This document shows, in pieces, positions 1 through 11,200 of a stretch of 64,000 nucleotides of DNA. A program made the translations under genes and the position numbers. The notes under the pieces are model-generated. The model did no database searches. It saw nothing but the letters and a program-made list of their open reading frames with translations, and was not told the DNA's origin. Each line of letters opens with the position of its first letter. Position 1 is the stretch's first letter. The DNA comes from Amphimedon queenslandica (lineage: Eukaryota > Porifera > Demospongiae > Haplosclerida > Niphatidae): NCBI RefSeq assembly GCF_000090795.2, contig NW_003546242.1:299286-363285 (forward strand), given 5' to 3'.

Positions 1-183
1 AATTAAGAACAGCTTCTTCTCTGCTACCTGGACATCACTTAGACATTCCAAATTATCTATTGATTGTATAAACACACATTCACACACATAATAGGACTAC
101 AGTGTACCAGTACTACTGGTACATAATATAACACAACACAAGAGATTTATATATCTGATGCAATCCAAATGCATGTGTTATAA
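1..183. other. Intergenic, no feature seen
   Basis: AT-rich sequence at the left edge. I see no coding exon, RNA gene or repeat end in it. Confidence 0.5.
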
Positions 184-711
184 CAGGGGTTTCCCACAAA
201 GTGGCTAAAGAGCACAAGCTTAATGAGCCAACAATAACATTATCTTCAATTCTCTCCAGTTATGATAGACCATACATAGCTTTGTATACTACAAAATTTG
301 GCCAAAATCCCTCTGTTGTAGTATACAGGGACTTTGGCCCAATTTTTGAGCAAATAAAGAAATTAATTTGATCAGTATCAGTTCAAACTTTCTAGTCAAC
401 ATAAGTACATTTATATGTATCAGATTCGGAAAAAAATTATAAAAATGGAGAAATTTCTTTCAAAGGTCTTTTGGTTGTTGGCCCAATTTTTGAGTAACTT
501 TAAAAAATTATTAAAAAATTCAAATTTGATTCAACTCAGCTTAAGCAACACAATGAGATGCATATGTATCAGAAAATAGTGAATTCTCTCCTTGTGATTT
601 ATATTAAATACCCTGTACTATAGATAGTATAGTGTCTTTGGCCCCTATTTCTGACTTGACTTGACAATCCACTTACATGAGCACTATGCCAAAACCCTAT
701 GGGAAACCCTG
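184..711. mobile_element. MITE-like element with CAGGGTTTCCC termini
   Basis: The left end (184-198) reads caggggtttcccaca and the right end (701-711) reads gggaaaccctg, so the ends are inverted repeats about 530 bp apart. There is no coding capacity. The right end, read on the minus strand, continues into a stretch ending ttttggcatagt that recurs in the same order just inside 42598. A second copy in inverted orientation therefore lies at 42598-43072, which makes this a dispersed non-autonomous DNA transposon rather than a chance palindrome. Confidence 0.6.
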
Positions 712-775
712 CTTATTGATGTATGTTTTACTTAATATACAATGTATGTGATTTATTCCTTAAATCAAATGTTGT

Positions 776-950
776 CGAGCATGTAACAGACGAAACAAGA
801 GGAGAAGAGAGAGAGGAAGAGAGTGAGCCACCACCTCTCCTCCACACCATTAGGATGAGAGGCCTCCCTTATGATGCATCAGAGAAACATGTCCACAAGT
901 TCTTCTCTCCAATCCAACTATCAAACATCAGACTACTCAAAGACTATTGA
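776..950 (+). pseudogene. Truncated RRM fragment resembling RBM19
   Basis: A reading frame ends with the start of an RNA-recognition motif: HTIRMRGLPYDASEKHV followed by a KFFSPI-type helix and a NIRLLKD strand. From family knowledge this matches the second RRM of the nucleolar rRNA-processing protein RBM19/Mrd1 (HT-x3-RG-x-P and EK-x-V spacing). A Glu-rich segment precedes it. The frame stops at 948-950 before the RNP1 strand, so the domain is incomplete, and no donor site is visible that could continue it. A possible acceptor (gtaacag) lies near 792. It may be a gene remnant beside the MITE at 184-711, or less likely a last exon of a gene to the left. Confidence 0.4.
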
Positions 951-1773
951 TTGAAAATTATGTTTATTGTGTAACCCAGTAGTTTGTTTAAAATATTTTT
1001 AAAAATTATCTGCTATTAAAATAAATTACTGTACTGTACTTGTACTTGATTTGTCTGAGGTTAATAGTTGTCGTAGTACTAGATGGGTGATAGTTTATTT
1101 TTTGAAATCAATACAATGCCAGGGTTTTATCTAGTGGGGGGCAGGGGGGGAAGCATCCCCCCAAACTCTTCAGCTTCCCCCTGTGTACTTCTGTAACTGC
1201 ATGCATGTACTGTACATGTACATACATGTATGTACACAGCCTCCCCTCCCCCTCCAGTCCACTGCTCTGGGCTTCTCCCCCAAACAAAAATTCCTAGATG
1301 CTGAATATTTTTTATTGTGGTATGGATACTATTTGATATGATACTCAAAAGATGGTGTAAAAACGTTGATCAAGGGCTGTGTTAAGTCTCCAACTGTTGA
1401 GATGGCTATAGATTAAAGATGTTATAATAATCTTATTAAGGAAACTGTTCTACACCATTTGAAGTGGATAAGTTATAAAATTTACACAGTATATATGGTC
1501 TAGTACTAGTTGCATAATCCACAAAATTCTAGCAGTGGATGACATAGATCTACAACTAGATACTTTCACTCTGCAGTGTAGCATTCTGTGGTGAGTATGT
1601 TCTGTGTGCCAGGAGAGTGTTTGTTTTTTTAATGCATATCTTGCAACTATTAAAATATTGATTTATTTCTGTGCAGATAATTAAAAAGAATAATATATAT
1701 ATAATAATGATAATACTGTATTGCCAAACCTATAAATGTGTATCCTATGTAATTATTTTTATTCTACATTATA
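951..1773. other. Intergenic with C/G-run segment
   Basis: There is no convincing exon. Positions 1132-1290 hold G-runs then C-runs (for example ggggggcaggggggg) and an alternating tgtacatgtaca stretch near 1205-1235. These are low-complexity sequences of the sort seen in the foldback element at 60876. The remainder up to 1773 is AT-rich upstream sequence of the receptor kinase gene and probably holds its promoter, but no core element is clear. Confidence 0.4.
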
Positions 1774-4700
1774 ATGATGCAGCTCTGTGTGGACCTACCT
1801 TGGATAATACTGCTGCTTCAGTTGGCTACTTTGGTTTATGGTAAAGGCTTCATTGATTCAATTAGATTTATCTATTTTGTAATAGGTTGTTCATATGGTC
1901 AATTGCGTTTAGTAAATGGATATACTGCTGCTGATGGACGTGTAGAGATATGTATTAACAATACATGGGGAACAGTTTGTGATGATTACTGGACTGATAC
2001 TCATGCTAAAGTTGTATGTAGGCAATTGGGATACTCCACTACTGGTATGCAATTATTACAGTAAGTGAATACTACTTTGTTATATTGACTGTATGTTTTA
2101 GATGCAGTGCATTATAAAATGGGATATTTTGGTGAAGGTAGTGGAGAAATATTCTTAGATAATGTAAAGTGCGGTGGATTTGAGTCATCCTTGCTGTTGT
2201 GTGGGCATGCTCCAATCGGAATTAATAACTGTGATCATTATGAGGATGTTGGTGTAGCATGTTTACAACAAGGTAAAATATATTTTTATGAAATGGAATA
2301 TTTATGTTGCCAATATTTATCATAAATTAATAATTATTTGACTGTTTGAAAACATAGTTGTACGCGTGATTAATGAATACAATTTTCTTAAAATGCAATT
2401 TTAGTAACACTAATAGTCAAAAATTCATTTCACAGGTTGTTATGATGGTGAGCTTCGTTTGGTTGGTGGAGATTCTTTTAATGAAGGAGACATTGAGTTA
2501 TGTATTGACTATACTTGGGAACTTATTTGTGCTGATAATTGGACACACAATAACACTGAGGTTGTCTGTAGAGAATTAGGATATTCAACTCTTGGTAAGC
2601 TTTAGTTATACTAGTCATTGTTAAAATATGCTTTAGGTGCTGTGTACTATAATTCAACTGACCTTAGCTCAGCCAACAGACTTGAGCCTTTCATAAATGA
2701 TGTAAAATGTGATGGATCTGAGAATGCATTAATTGACTGCAGCTACAACTTCAGTGCAGATTGTAGCATGCAACCACATGTTAGTGTCAAGTGCTCACAG
2801 CCAAGTAATTATTATTTATTATTGTACAACTGAAAATAAACATACACAGAATGCAATGATGGCCAGCTACGTCTAATTGATGGGAACACTCCAAATGAAG
2901 GACGTTTAGAGATATGTGTGAACAACACTTGGGGAACAGTCTGTGATGACTATTGGACTAATACTAATGCTGATGTTGCATGTAGACAATTAGGTTACAC
3001 TACAATTGGTACATAGTAATGTTGATGAATGTCATAGTCTCTTTTGCCAGGGAACTTTTATCGTAATAGGGCATACTTTGGAATGGGTAAAGGAACTATT
3101 TGGCTAGATAATGTGAGATGCCTTGGATTTGAAAAATCACTACTTCATTGTGGGCATCACATAATTGGAACAGGCAACTGTGAACACAAGGAAGATGTCA
3201 GTGTACTATGCTATGACATTGGTAATTTATGCATTATACTGGATAGTAATTGAAATATTTTTATAGATCCAACTTATAACAAAACAGTCTGCAGTTCTGT
3301 GCTAGATCATCAGTTATGGGCTAAAATGAGGTATGCACATGAGCATTGGTGAATTTCAAATTAGCATTGTATTAATAAGTGCTCAGGGTAAATGTGAACC
3401 TTACTTTACAAGAAACATACCATCAATATGTGATGCAGTCTTCACTGAATTTGACTATGTTTACATGCCCAAAACTCAAACACAAGGTCAACCACGGGTT
3501 AGAGGATTTTTGGAATATATAACTAGTTACTTTACCTTTACTGGAGAGTGCTACTACAAGGCTGTAAAGGCTCTTTGTACTTATTACTATTTACCATGTG
3601 GCTTCAATGGTACCGTACATGTTCCAAGATTTTTATGTCCTGATATGTGTACCGAAGCATCAAACAATATGTGCTCTGCTGGTTGGAGGACTCTTCGTGC
3701 TGTTACTTTACTTTATAATGATTACGAAAGCAGTTTAGGCCTACCACATTGTAATAACACACAGGCTTTAATTCGAAATTTAAACCTGAAAGATGATTGT
3801 TGTTTTAAAGAAGTTGAGATTACAGGTAAGCTAGAGTGCTTTTGCTTCATATTGAGCATTGAAATTTGGTAAAGGTTGTTCATATGGTGAGCTTCGTCTT
3901 GTCAATGGAAATACTCCTAAGGAAGGCAGAGTGGAGATCTGCATTGACATCAGCTGGGGAACTGTTTGTGATGACTACTGGTCTAACATTAATGCTGATG
4001 TTGTGTGTAAACAATTAGGATACTCTACAGTTGGTAAATTGAGGTGTAGATTGAATTTTATGTGTGCATATATAGGTAGTGTGTATCGTAATAGAGCATT
4101 CTTTGGAGCTGGTAATGGTAGAATATGGCTAGATGATGTGAGATGCATAGGCTCTGAGACTTCATTGCTTGATTGTCAGCACAAAGCAATTGGGGAAAAT
4201 AACTGTGAACACAAAGAGGATGTTAGTGTTATGTGCATTGATACTGGTATGTAGCTAAAATTCATTTTATGCAAAAAACAAGTTATTCCTTCTTGATAGA
4301 TCCATCAAATAATAAAACTGTTTGTAGTACAAATTTGGATGATGATGTTTGGTCTAAGATGATGTAAGATTTTATTATTTTTAGTTCATTAGTTCATTAT
4401 TTCATTGCTTATAGTACTCAAGGAAAATGTGAACCTTACTTCAAAAGAAATGTACCATCAATGTGTGATTCTATTTTCACAGAAGACGATTATGTATACA
4501 TGCCTAACACACAAACACATAGTCAACCACGTGTCAGAGGCTTCATTGAATACCTCACCAATCGCTTCCCTTTCAAATCAGATTGCTACAATATAGTTAT
4601 CACAACACTTTGTACACATTATTACCTATCTTGTGGCTACAATGGTACAACACATGTTCCAAGATTTTTATGCCCTGACGTGTGTACTTATGTATCAGAA

Positions 4701-7470
4701 CATTTGTGTCCTGATGGTTGGAGGACTCTAAAAGATCTATCATCTAAATATAGTAGTTACTCTGATAGCTTAAGGTTGCCAGAATGTAATAATACTGATA
4801 GCTTAATTAAAAATTTACATATTGCAAGTGACTGTTGCTCTAATGGTGGAATTATGCTGCCATCGTGTAAGCAATAATGTTCCTGTAATTTTAGTTCTAA
4901 GCATTTTATGTTTTAGATTGCTCTGATGGTGAGATCCGTTTGGTCAATGGAACTTCTGGTAATGAAGGTCGCCTTGAGATTTGTCTTAACAGAAGCTGGG
5001 GAACCATCTGTGATGATGGTTGGACTAATAATGATGCTGAGGTTGTATGCAGACAATTAGGATATTCTACTACTGGTAGTGTTGTGAGAAACTTGATTCT
5101 TTTTAGTTTTATGTATTTGCAGGTGCTGTATATCGTGACAAGTCATATTTTGGTGGAGGAAACGGGAGTATTCATTTAACTGATATTGATTGCAATGGAA
5201 ATGAAAATTTGTTCCTTCAGTGTTCCCACACAAGAAAAACCACAAATTGCAATCACAATGAAGATATTGGTATAATTTGTTTTGATATAGGTACATGTAA
5301 TGCAATAATACCCACTTATTTAAATATTATCATAGATACATCAGATAATGAAACAATTTGTAATACTGACTTGGATCACACATTCTGGAATAAAATGAAG
5401 TAATAAACAATGCAATTTACAAATTGATAAAATAATTGTTGTTTTTAAGTACTGAAGGAAGATGCGAGCCATACTACAAGACAACAAATCCATCAGTCTG
5501 TGATGCAGTTTTCACTGAGCAAGACTATGTGTACACAGGGCAGATTTTTGGACAACCAGATATAAGGGATTTTATGGAGCATTTAACTAATGTATTCCCT
5601 TTCACAGGACAGTGTCATGAACTAGCAGCTAAGGCTCTCTGCAATTACTACTATGTACCATGTGGTTATAATCGTACAATACATGTTCCAAGATTTTTGT
5701 GTCCTAATGAATGTGACTACGTATCAAGACAATTGTGTTCTAAAGGCTGGGAAGTATTTCTAAAAGTTTGTAAGAGCTATAAATACCAAACTCTTAGATT
5801 TGAGACTCCAGAGTGTAACAATACTGACAATTTTATTGATTTTCTTAATTTGACCAGTGACTGCTGCACTGGTGGAGGAATCATTATTCAAGGTAACAGA
5901 ACATAACTCAAATATACTATATCTGATGTATAGGAACACCAGCACCACCTAGTGTTATGAGCACTAGTTTACCAATAGCTACTATAATATCTTCCTCACT
6001 TGCAGCTTTGTGTTGTTTGGTCTTAATCATTGTTCCAATTTTGTGCATTGTAAAAAGAAAGAAAGCGAAGAACCGCAGGCTATTGATGAATAATATGCTA
6101 TTACTGGAATCACGAGAGTCTGTTCGATATTTTGCTGGTCAGTATTTTTAGATATTTGTATTATTGCTTCAGAGATAATTTTAGCTGAAGAAGTCATTGA
6201 TTTTCCAAGAAAAAAGATATTGGCATCTGACAATATTTCTCCATCACATATGAGTGAACTTTCAAAATATATAATCCCTGGAGATAAACTAGTACTGGAA
6301 GAAACTGTTGGACAAGGTTGGAAATAATTAATAATTATGTATTAATAATAATTATAATGCTGTGTGTAGGAGAATTTGGCATAGTTTACAGAGGAATAAT
6401 GACAAATGATAAATGTGTACCACAGGCAGTGGCTGTAAAAACATTAAAAGGTATAATTTTAAGTAGACCTAACCCATTAAACAAGAATAAACTTTCAGTA
6501 TAGTTTTAAATAATACCTGACAATTTTTTAATACATAGGATTGTACTCAAAAAGTGACATTGAAGATATTGTCAGCGAATGCATAAAGATGTCAAATTTT
6601 GATGACCTTAATGTTCTTTCTCTTATTGGAGTGTGTTTAGACCTTGGGCCAGCTCCATATATTGTCATGCCATTCATGTCCAGAGGAAGTTTACTGTCAT
6701 ACCTAAAGAAGGAGAGGCCTAATCTTACAGTATCTGATACTAGTGAAGAGGATGTTATACTAAACGTCAGGAAACAGTTACTCTCAATTTGTTTGCAAGT
6801 TGCTAATGGAATGTCTTACTTGGCATCACATAACTTCATACACCGTGATTTGGCTGCTAGAAATTGCATGTAAGATTTTAATAAGTTATTTATTATTCAA
6901 ATTTTGAAAGGATTGATGATGAAGGAATTATTAAGGTTGCTGACTTTGGTCTATCAGAAGAAGTACACGGTCAAGATTATTTTAGACAATCATCAAAAGA
7001 GGAAAGTGGTTCAGCACCAGCCAAGCTTCCCATTAAATGGATGGCTTTAGAAAGTCTTCATGATGGAGTATTTTCTGTGAAGACTGATGTAGTTAGTGTT
7101 TTAATTGAAATTTTACTATTCTGTTAAAATTTTTATGATGCACACATTCAGTGGTCTTACGGTGTATTGTGCTGGGAAGTGTTTAGTCTTGGTAAGACAC
7201 CTTATCCTGGGCTAGATCCAGTAGGTGTAGTAGAGTTACTGGATACTGGAGGAAGACTACATCGTCCTTATAATGGAGCTTGCTCAGAAGAAATGTAATA
7301 TTGTGATTATTGCAAATAATTAATTTTTATTTTCACACAGTTATGCATTGATGCTGTCCTGCTGGTGTGAGTCAATAAATGACAGACCAACGTTCAGTGA
7401 TTTGGCTACATCAATCAATGAACTCATTAAGCCACTGGCTAGCTATATGGATTTTTCTGATATTGTTTAA
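1774..7470 (+). CDS. SRCR/Frizzled-domain receptor tyrosine kinase
   Basis: A complete receptor tyrosine kinase, about 1,485 aa in 24 exons. Exons: 1774-1840, 1886-2044, 2102-2272, 2436-2594, 2637-2804, 2850-3008, 3051-3221, 3267-3330, 3380-3825, 3875-4033, 4076-4246, 4300-4363, 4415-4866, 4917-5075, 5123-5290, 5336-5399, 5450-5892, 5934-6137, 6173-6316, 6370-6450, 6539-6869, 6911-7091, 7152-7294, 7341-7470. All junctions are GT-AG and phases sum to an open frame. Order: signal peptide, SRCR x3, Fz-CRD, SRCR, Fz-CRD, SRCR, Fz-CRD, membrane helix (about residues 1091-1115), kinase. Kinase landmarks are [23 protein letters not shown] and [10 protein letters not shown], so it should be active. 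The activation segment has one tyrosine. Inference: a surface receptor phosphorylating cytoplasmic targets on ligand binding; the ligand is unknown. Introns are mostly 40-60 nt. An AATAAA overlaps the stop codon. Confidence 0.9.
1886..5892 (+). other. Ectodomain: SRCR3-Fz-(SRCR-Fz)2 module array
   Basis: Each SRCR domain spans two exons of about 159 and 168-171 nt (RLVNG, GRVEIC, WGTVCDD, VCRQLGY, then DNVRC, HKEDVSV). Each Frizzled-type CRD spans a 64-nt exon plus one of about 440-450 nt ([29 protein letters not shown]). The exon pattern repeats as blocks: SRCR at 1886, 2436, 2850, 3875 and 4917, and Fz at 3267, 4300 and 5336. The SRCR-plus-Fz block from 3875 onward is tandemly duplicated with conserved phase. 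The second SRCR half (2637-2804) is the most diverged. Frizzled CRDs bind Wnt lipids or cholesterol-type ligands in known families; which ligand is bound here cannot be read from sequence. Confidence 0.85.
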
Positions 7471-7696
7471 TAAATTAAGTCGTAGTTAATCGTGTATCAT
7501 ATACTGGTGGTGCAGTCTTATCTTAGTTTTGTTTAGTGTGCTAGTCCACCTATAGTAACACTTTTATACATTGTATAATGAGTAATAATGATTTTGTGAC
7601 AAGTCATAGAAATTAGCTAATGTTAACCAAAAAAGTAACAATTACTACAATTTTCTACACTAATGAATAGTCAAATTAATACATAAGTTTTGTATG
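7471..7696. other. Convergent intergenic spacer
   Basis: Only 226 bp separate the stop codon of the plus-strand receptor kinase from the stop codon of the minus-strand sacsin-like gene, so the two genes are tail to tail. Their 3' untranslated regions probably overlap or abut. I see nothing else in it. Confidence 0.6.
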
Positions 7697-8289
7697 TTAT
7701 GCATAAGTTATAAGATACATAGGATAAGCTCTTTCATTGTCATAAGTAATGTATACTCTAGAGCCACCTGTATCTCCATAAACACTATCATAACGACGGT
7801 TTATACCACCTGCTGTAGAACACCAAGGAGGCTTGCGATATGGACTGGGCTGAGAATAATAAGAGAGTCCAGTCAAGACAGTTGCTACTAACATTTGCTT
7901 ATATGGGCCTGCAGTATGAGCATAATTATGAGAGTATGAGGCATTGACAGCAAAATAATTTCCTTGCCCCCACAATCCATTGTTACTAAAACGCATGTCA
8001 AAACTTGAATCTCCTCCATATATTTCCTTAGGATCATTACTTCTAGTGCCATGAAATAACTTTTTCCCACGATCAACAACACCAAATTGAATGCTTCTTT
8101 TAGCACAATCCAAGTATCTTTGCCAAAGTAGTTTATTCTGAATCCGTTCCACACGATGAATTGTAACATTCGGTAAAGTACCTTGAAACCATGCAATAAC
8201 TCGGCAATATTCATCAGAGAGTGGACTCAATAAAACAAGCTTAAGGTGGCCATCTTCTTCAGTGTGATCATCCCAGTATTCAGGAAAAC
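7697..8289 (-). other. PARP catalytic domain, PARP14-like
   Basis: The last exon starts FPEYWDDHTE and contains the RIQN-x-LLW-x-RY lead-in typical of PARP10/14/15 catalytic domains, the LFHGT box with the NAD-binding histidine, GLWGQGNYFAVNASYS with the conserved tyrosine, and RVYITYDNERAYPMYLITY at the end. The position equivalent to the catalytic glutamate of PARP1 is valine (SRVYITYD against NEYIVYD). In known families that substitution goes with mono-ADP-ribosylation or loss of activity. The phase-1 splice to the HEPN exon makes Asn-Ser-Phe across the junction without a frame break. Confidence 0.85.
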
Positions 8290-11200
8290 CTATGTAACAA
8301 TTTTTATCAGATATAGATCTATTACAGGCATTAATTATCATTATTTTACAACATTTATAATTAGCATTAATAGGCGTAAACAATGTACATTTGAATAGTA
8401 ATAACAAAAATAATAAATCGTGTAGGATAAGTTAGTAGAGTAAGAAAGAGATCATGAAGGGAAAGTAATAAAGCAGTTACACATGTACACTTTTTGTAGT
8501 ATCTATGATGTACATGTAAGTAGCAATATATAGAAAGTTGGAGCTGTTTCCAGAAAATAAATTTCGAGTTATCAGCATTTTAAAAATTAGACAATATTTG
8601 GATGTAGTACAGCACAAAAAGATTCAGGCTAGTCCATGTGCTGTAGGTCAGTTCTCAGTTTTTATGCTGCTCACAAACCTCCTATAACGTTTTAATCATG
8701 CAATGATATAAGATACTTCAATTTTGCTAATTTTGTTAAGGCTGGGAAACATAGATAATTTTGGCAAATAAGCATTTGGCAGTATGCAAACCATAGCAAA
8801 CTGACAAAAATTTACTAAAAATTACAAAAAGATTTTGCACTATTTCTAAGCAACAAAACATTTGGCAGCATGAATTAACTCTGTAACATGTACAGTACAA
8901 CTTACTGTTTCCAGAGACAGGGACTAAAACATCAAACATTTTTTCTGGTAAATCATCAATGTCACCTAACAGTTCCTTCAATTCATCATCTTCTCTTATC
9001 TTGTTTATTAGTTTCCTAGTAGCTCTCAATGCTTCCATTGCTTCTAATGAACTATAAACACTAGCTGGTGCACAAGGTGGTATCTGATAATGAGGATATC
9101 TGCTTCTATTATCATGCTCACTGACTTGTAAGACACACTCCTTCACAATATCTTTGATTCTCTTCTGTATGTGAGGCGATTTTTGTATTTCAGTACTGAT
9201 TTTTGTTAGGCAACTGTCATTAATTAGAAATTCAGGTAGACCACATCTAGCATACATAAGGCCTTTAAGACACTTCTCCACAACATCATGACACAGAAAA
9301 CATATCAGTGCTGGAAAGCGACAAGTTTCTTTATGCTGAGTGGCTACTTTTCTCTTTACCAGATCCTCTTCTTCCTCTTTTTCATCCTTATCATCCTCAT
9401 CATCATCTTCCTCATCTTCTTCATCTTCTTCCTTCTCCTCTTTTTCCTTTATCAGATCCTCTTCTTTTTCCTCTTTTTCATCTTTATCATCCTCATAATC
9501 ATCTTCCTCGTCTTCTTCCTCACCTTCACCATATTCCTTTCCTTCCTTCCTCTCTTTTTCCTTTACCTTCCCTTCTTCTTCTTCATTCACCTCCTCTTCT
9601 TCTTGATCCTCTTCCTCCTCTTTTTCTTGTTTATCATCAACTAAATTCTTATCCTTTTCTTCTAATTTCTCTTTTTCTTCCTCTTCTTCCTGCAAAACAG
9701 AAAATTGTTACAAAACATTTTAAATAATTATAACCCATGCATGAAATATACATGTAGTTAGATATACACTTTGCTGCTCTCACATAAATATCATACAATT
9801 ATTTATGAAAATGTAATAGGATCAATATATTACCTGGTTTTCAAGTAAATTTTCTCCAGAAGTCCATGCAGTAATTGCAGCAAGATAATCTGCTTTACAC
9901 TGCTGTAGCCACATTTTAGCTTTGTTCTTGTCAGTCTGAGGCTGCTGAGGCTGTATAGTAGTCTCTGGAAGTAATGTCCTAGTGACAAAAGGATTGCTAT
10001 TCCCTATTATTCTTATTCCACTCACTCCTCCTCTGCCTCCATTATACCCACTTCCTCCTCCACTATATCCACTTCCTCCTATACTATATCCACTTCCTCC
10101 AGGTGGGTTTATCCTATACACTGGTATGGAACTTGTAGGTTGAGGAACTGTTGGCTGCCGTTGTGTGTTTGGTGATCGATTAAAGAGTTGCCTTCTAGGA
10201 AGAGAAGTGGATATTCTTGCAGAGCCTTGCATATATAGAAAATTAGTTGGTATGGTAGCAGTGAGAGGTGGAGTCTGTGGCTCACCAGCAATAGAATCAT
10301 CATGAATAGAAAGTGATTCTAACTTTTTTACAAGATCCTCTACAGCTTGTATTGTTGAACCCAATGCAATATCCTCTTCACTGATAATATCCAATATTGT
10401 TTTGGATGCTTGTACAAATAGTTCGGGCCCTTTGTTATTGCGTACCAGTACATAATGTAAGTGTCCAGTCAGTCTCATTGAGAGCTGTTTTGCAGAGCAA
10501 CACGAGTTCTTTCCATTGTAAACTAGTGTATCTCTCATCCATTTTTCTAATTTTTCTTCAGTTTGTGGCACAGGGGAAATTATCAATGGTGACACATATG
10601 GAGATGAGGATCCATTCTCAAGGTAATTCTTTTGTGGCATATCAAGCAGTTTGTATACTTGAAACAAAGATGCCTTTTTTATTATCGGATCTCCTTTGTC
10701 AGTGTTTCCTATGCATACTTTGATACACATGTCGCTCAATCTTGATTCAGTTTTTGGAGTATAATCAACAACTTTAGCATAAACAAAACATTCCTTTCCA
10801 TTCTCCAGGTAATGAAAAATAACCTTCTCATCTTTATCATAGTTACAAAAGATTATAAACTCTTCTTTTGAAAAGGTATGATCATAAATAAGGCATCCTA
10901 CGTCTTGATCACTTGAAGATAAATCAGTACCATCACCAGAGGACTGTAGATTGAATGGGGATATTTTTAACTTATCCAATACCATTGATATCTGATGAGG
11001 AAAGCATCTAAACATTTCTTTGATATTTACTGTATCACCAGTACTGTGTAATAAATGGTGGCCTATCTCCTTTGCCAGCTCTTCAAAAAGTTTGTCTTCA
11101 TTCATGGCACCTTTATGAGAAATATACAACTGCACGCTTTGTTTTTCCTGTCCTTGTTTTTCTCCCTGTTTTTGTTCTGGAGGTTGATGTCCAGTGGTCA

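Noticed and set aside
8290-8407. Upstream extension of the PARP frame as a separate start (MLLLFKCTLF)
   Set aside because: A strong acceptor at 8290 in phase with the HEPN exon, and no similarity in the extension, favour intronic read-through.
9288-9727. Two plus-strand Leu/Phe/Pro-rich frames opposite the acidic tract
   Set aside because: They are antisense shadows of the Glu-rich exon; composition explains them and there are no splice sites or domains.
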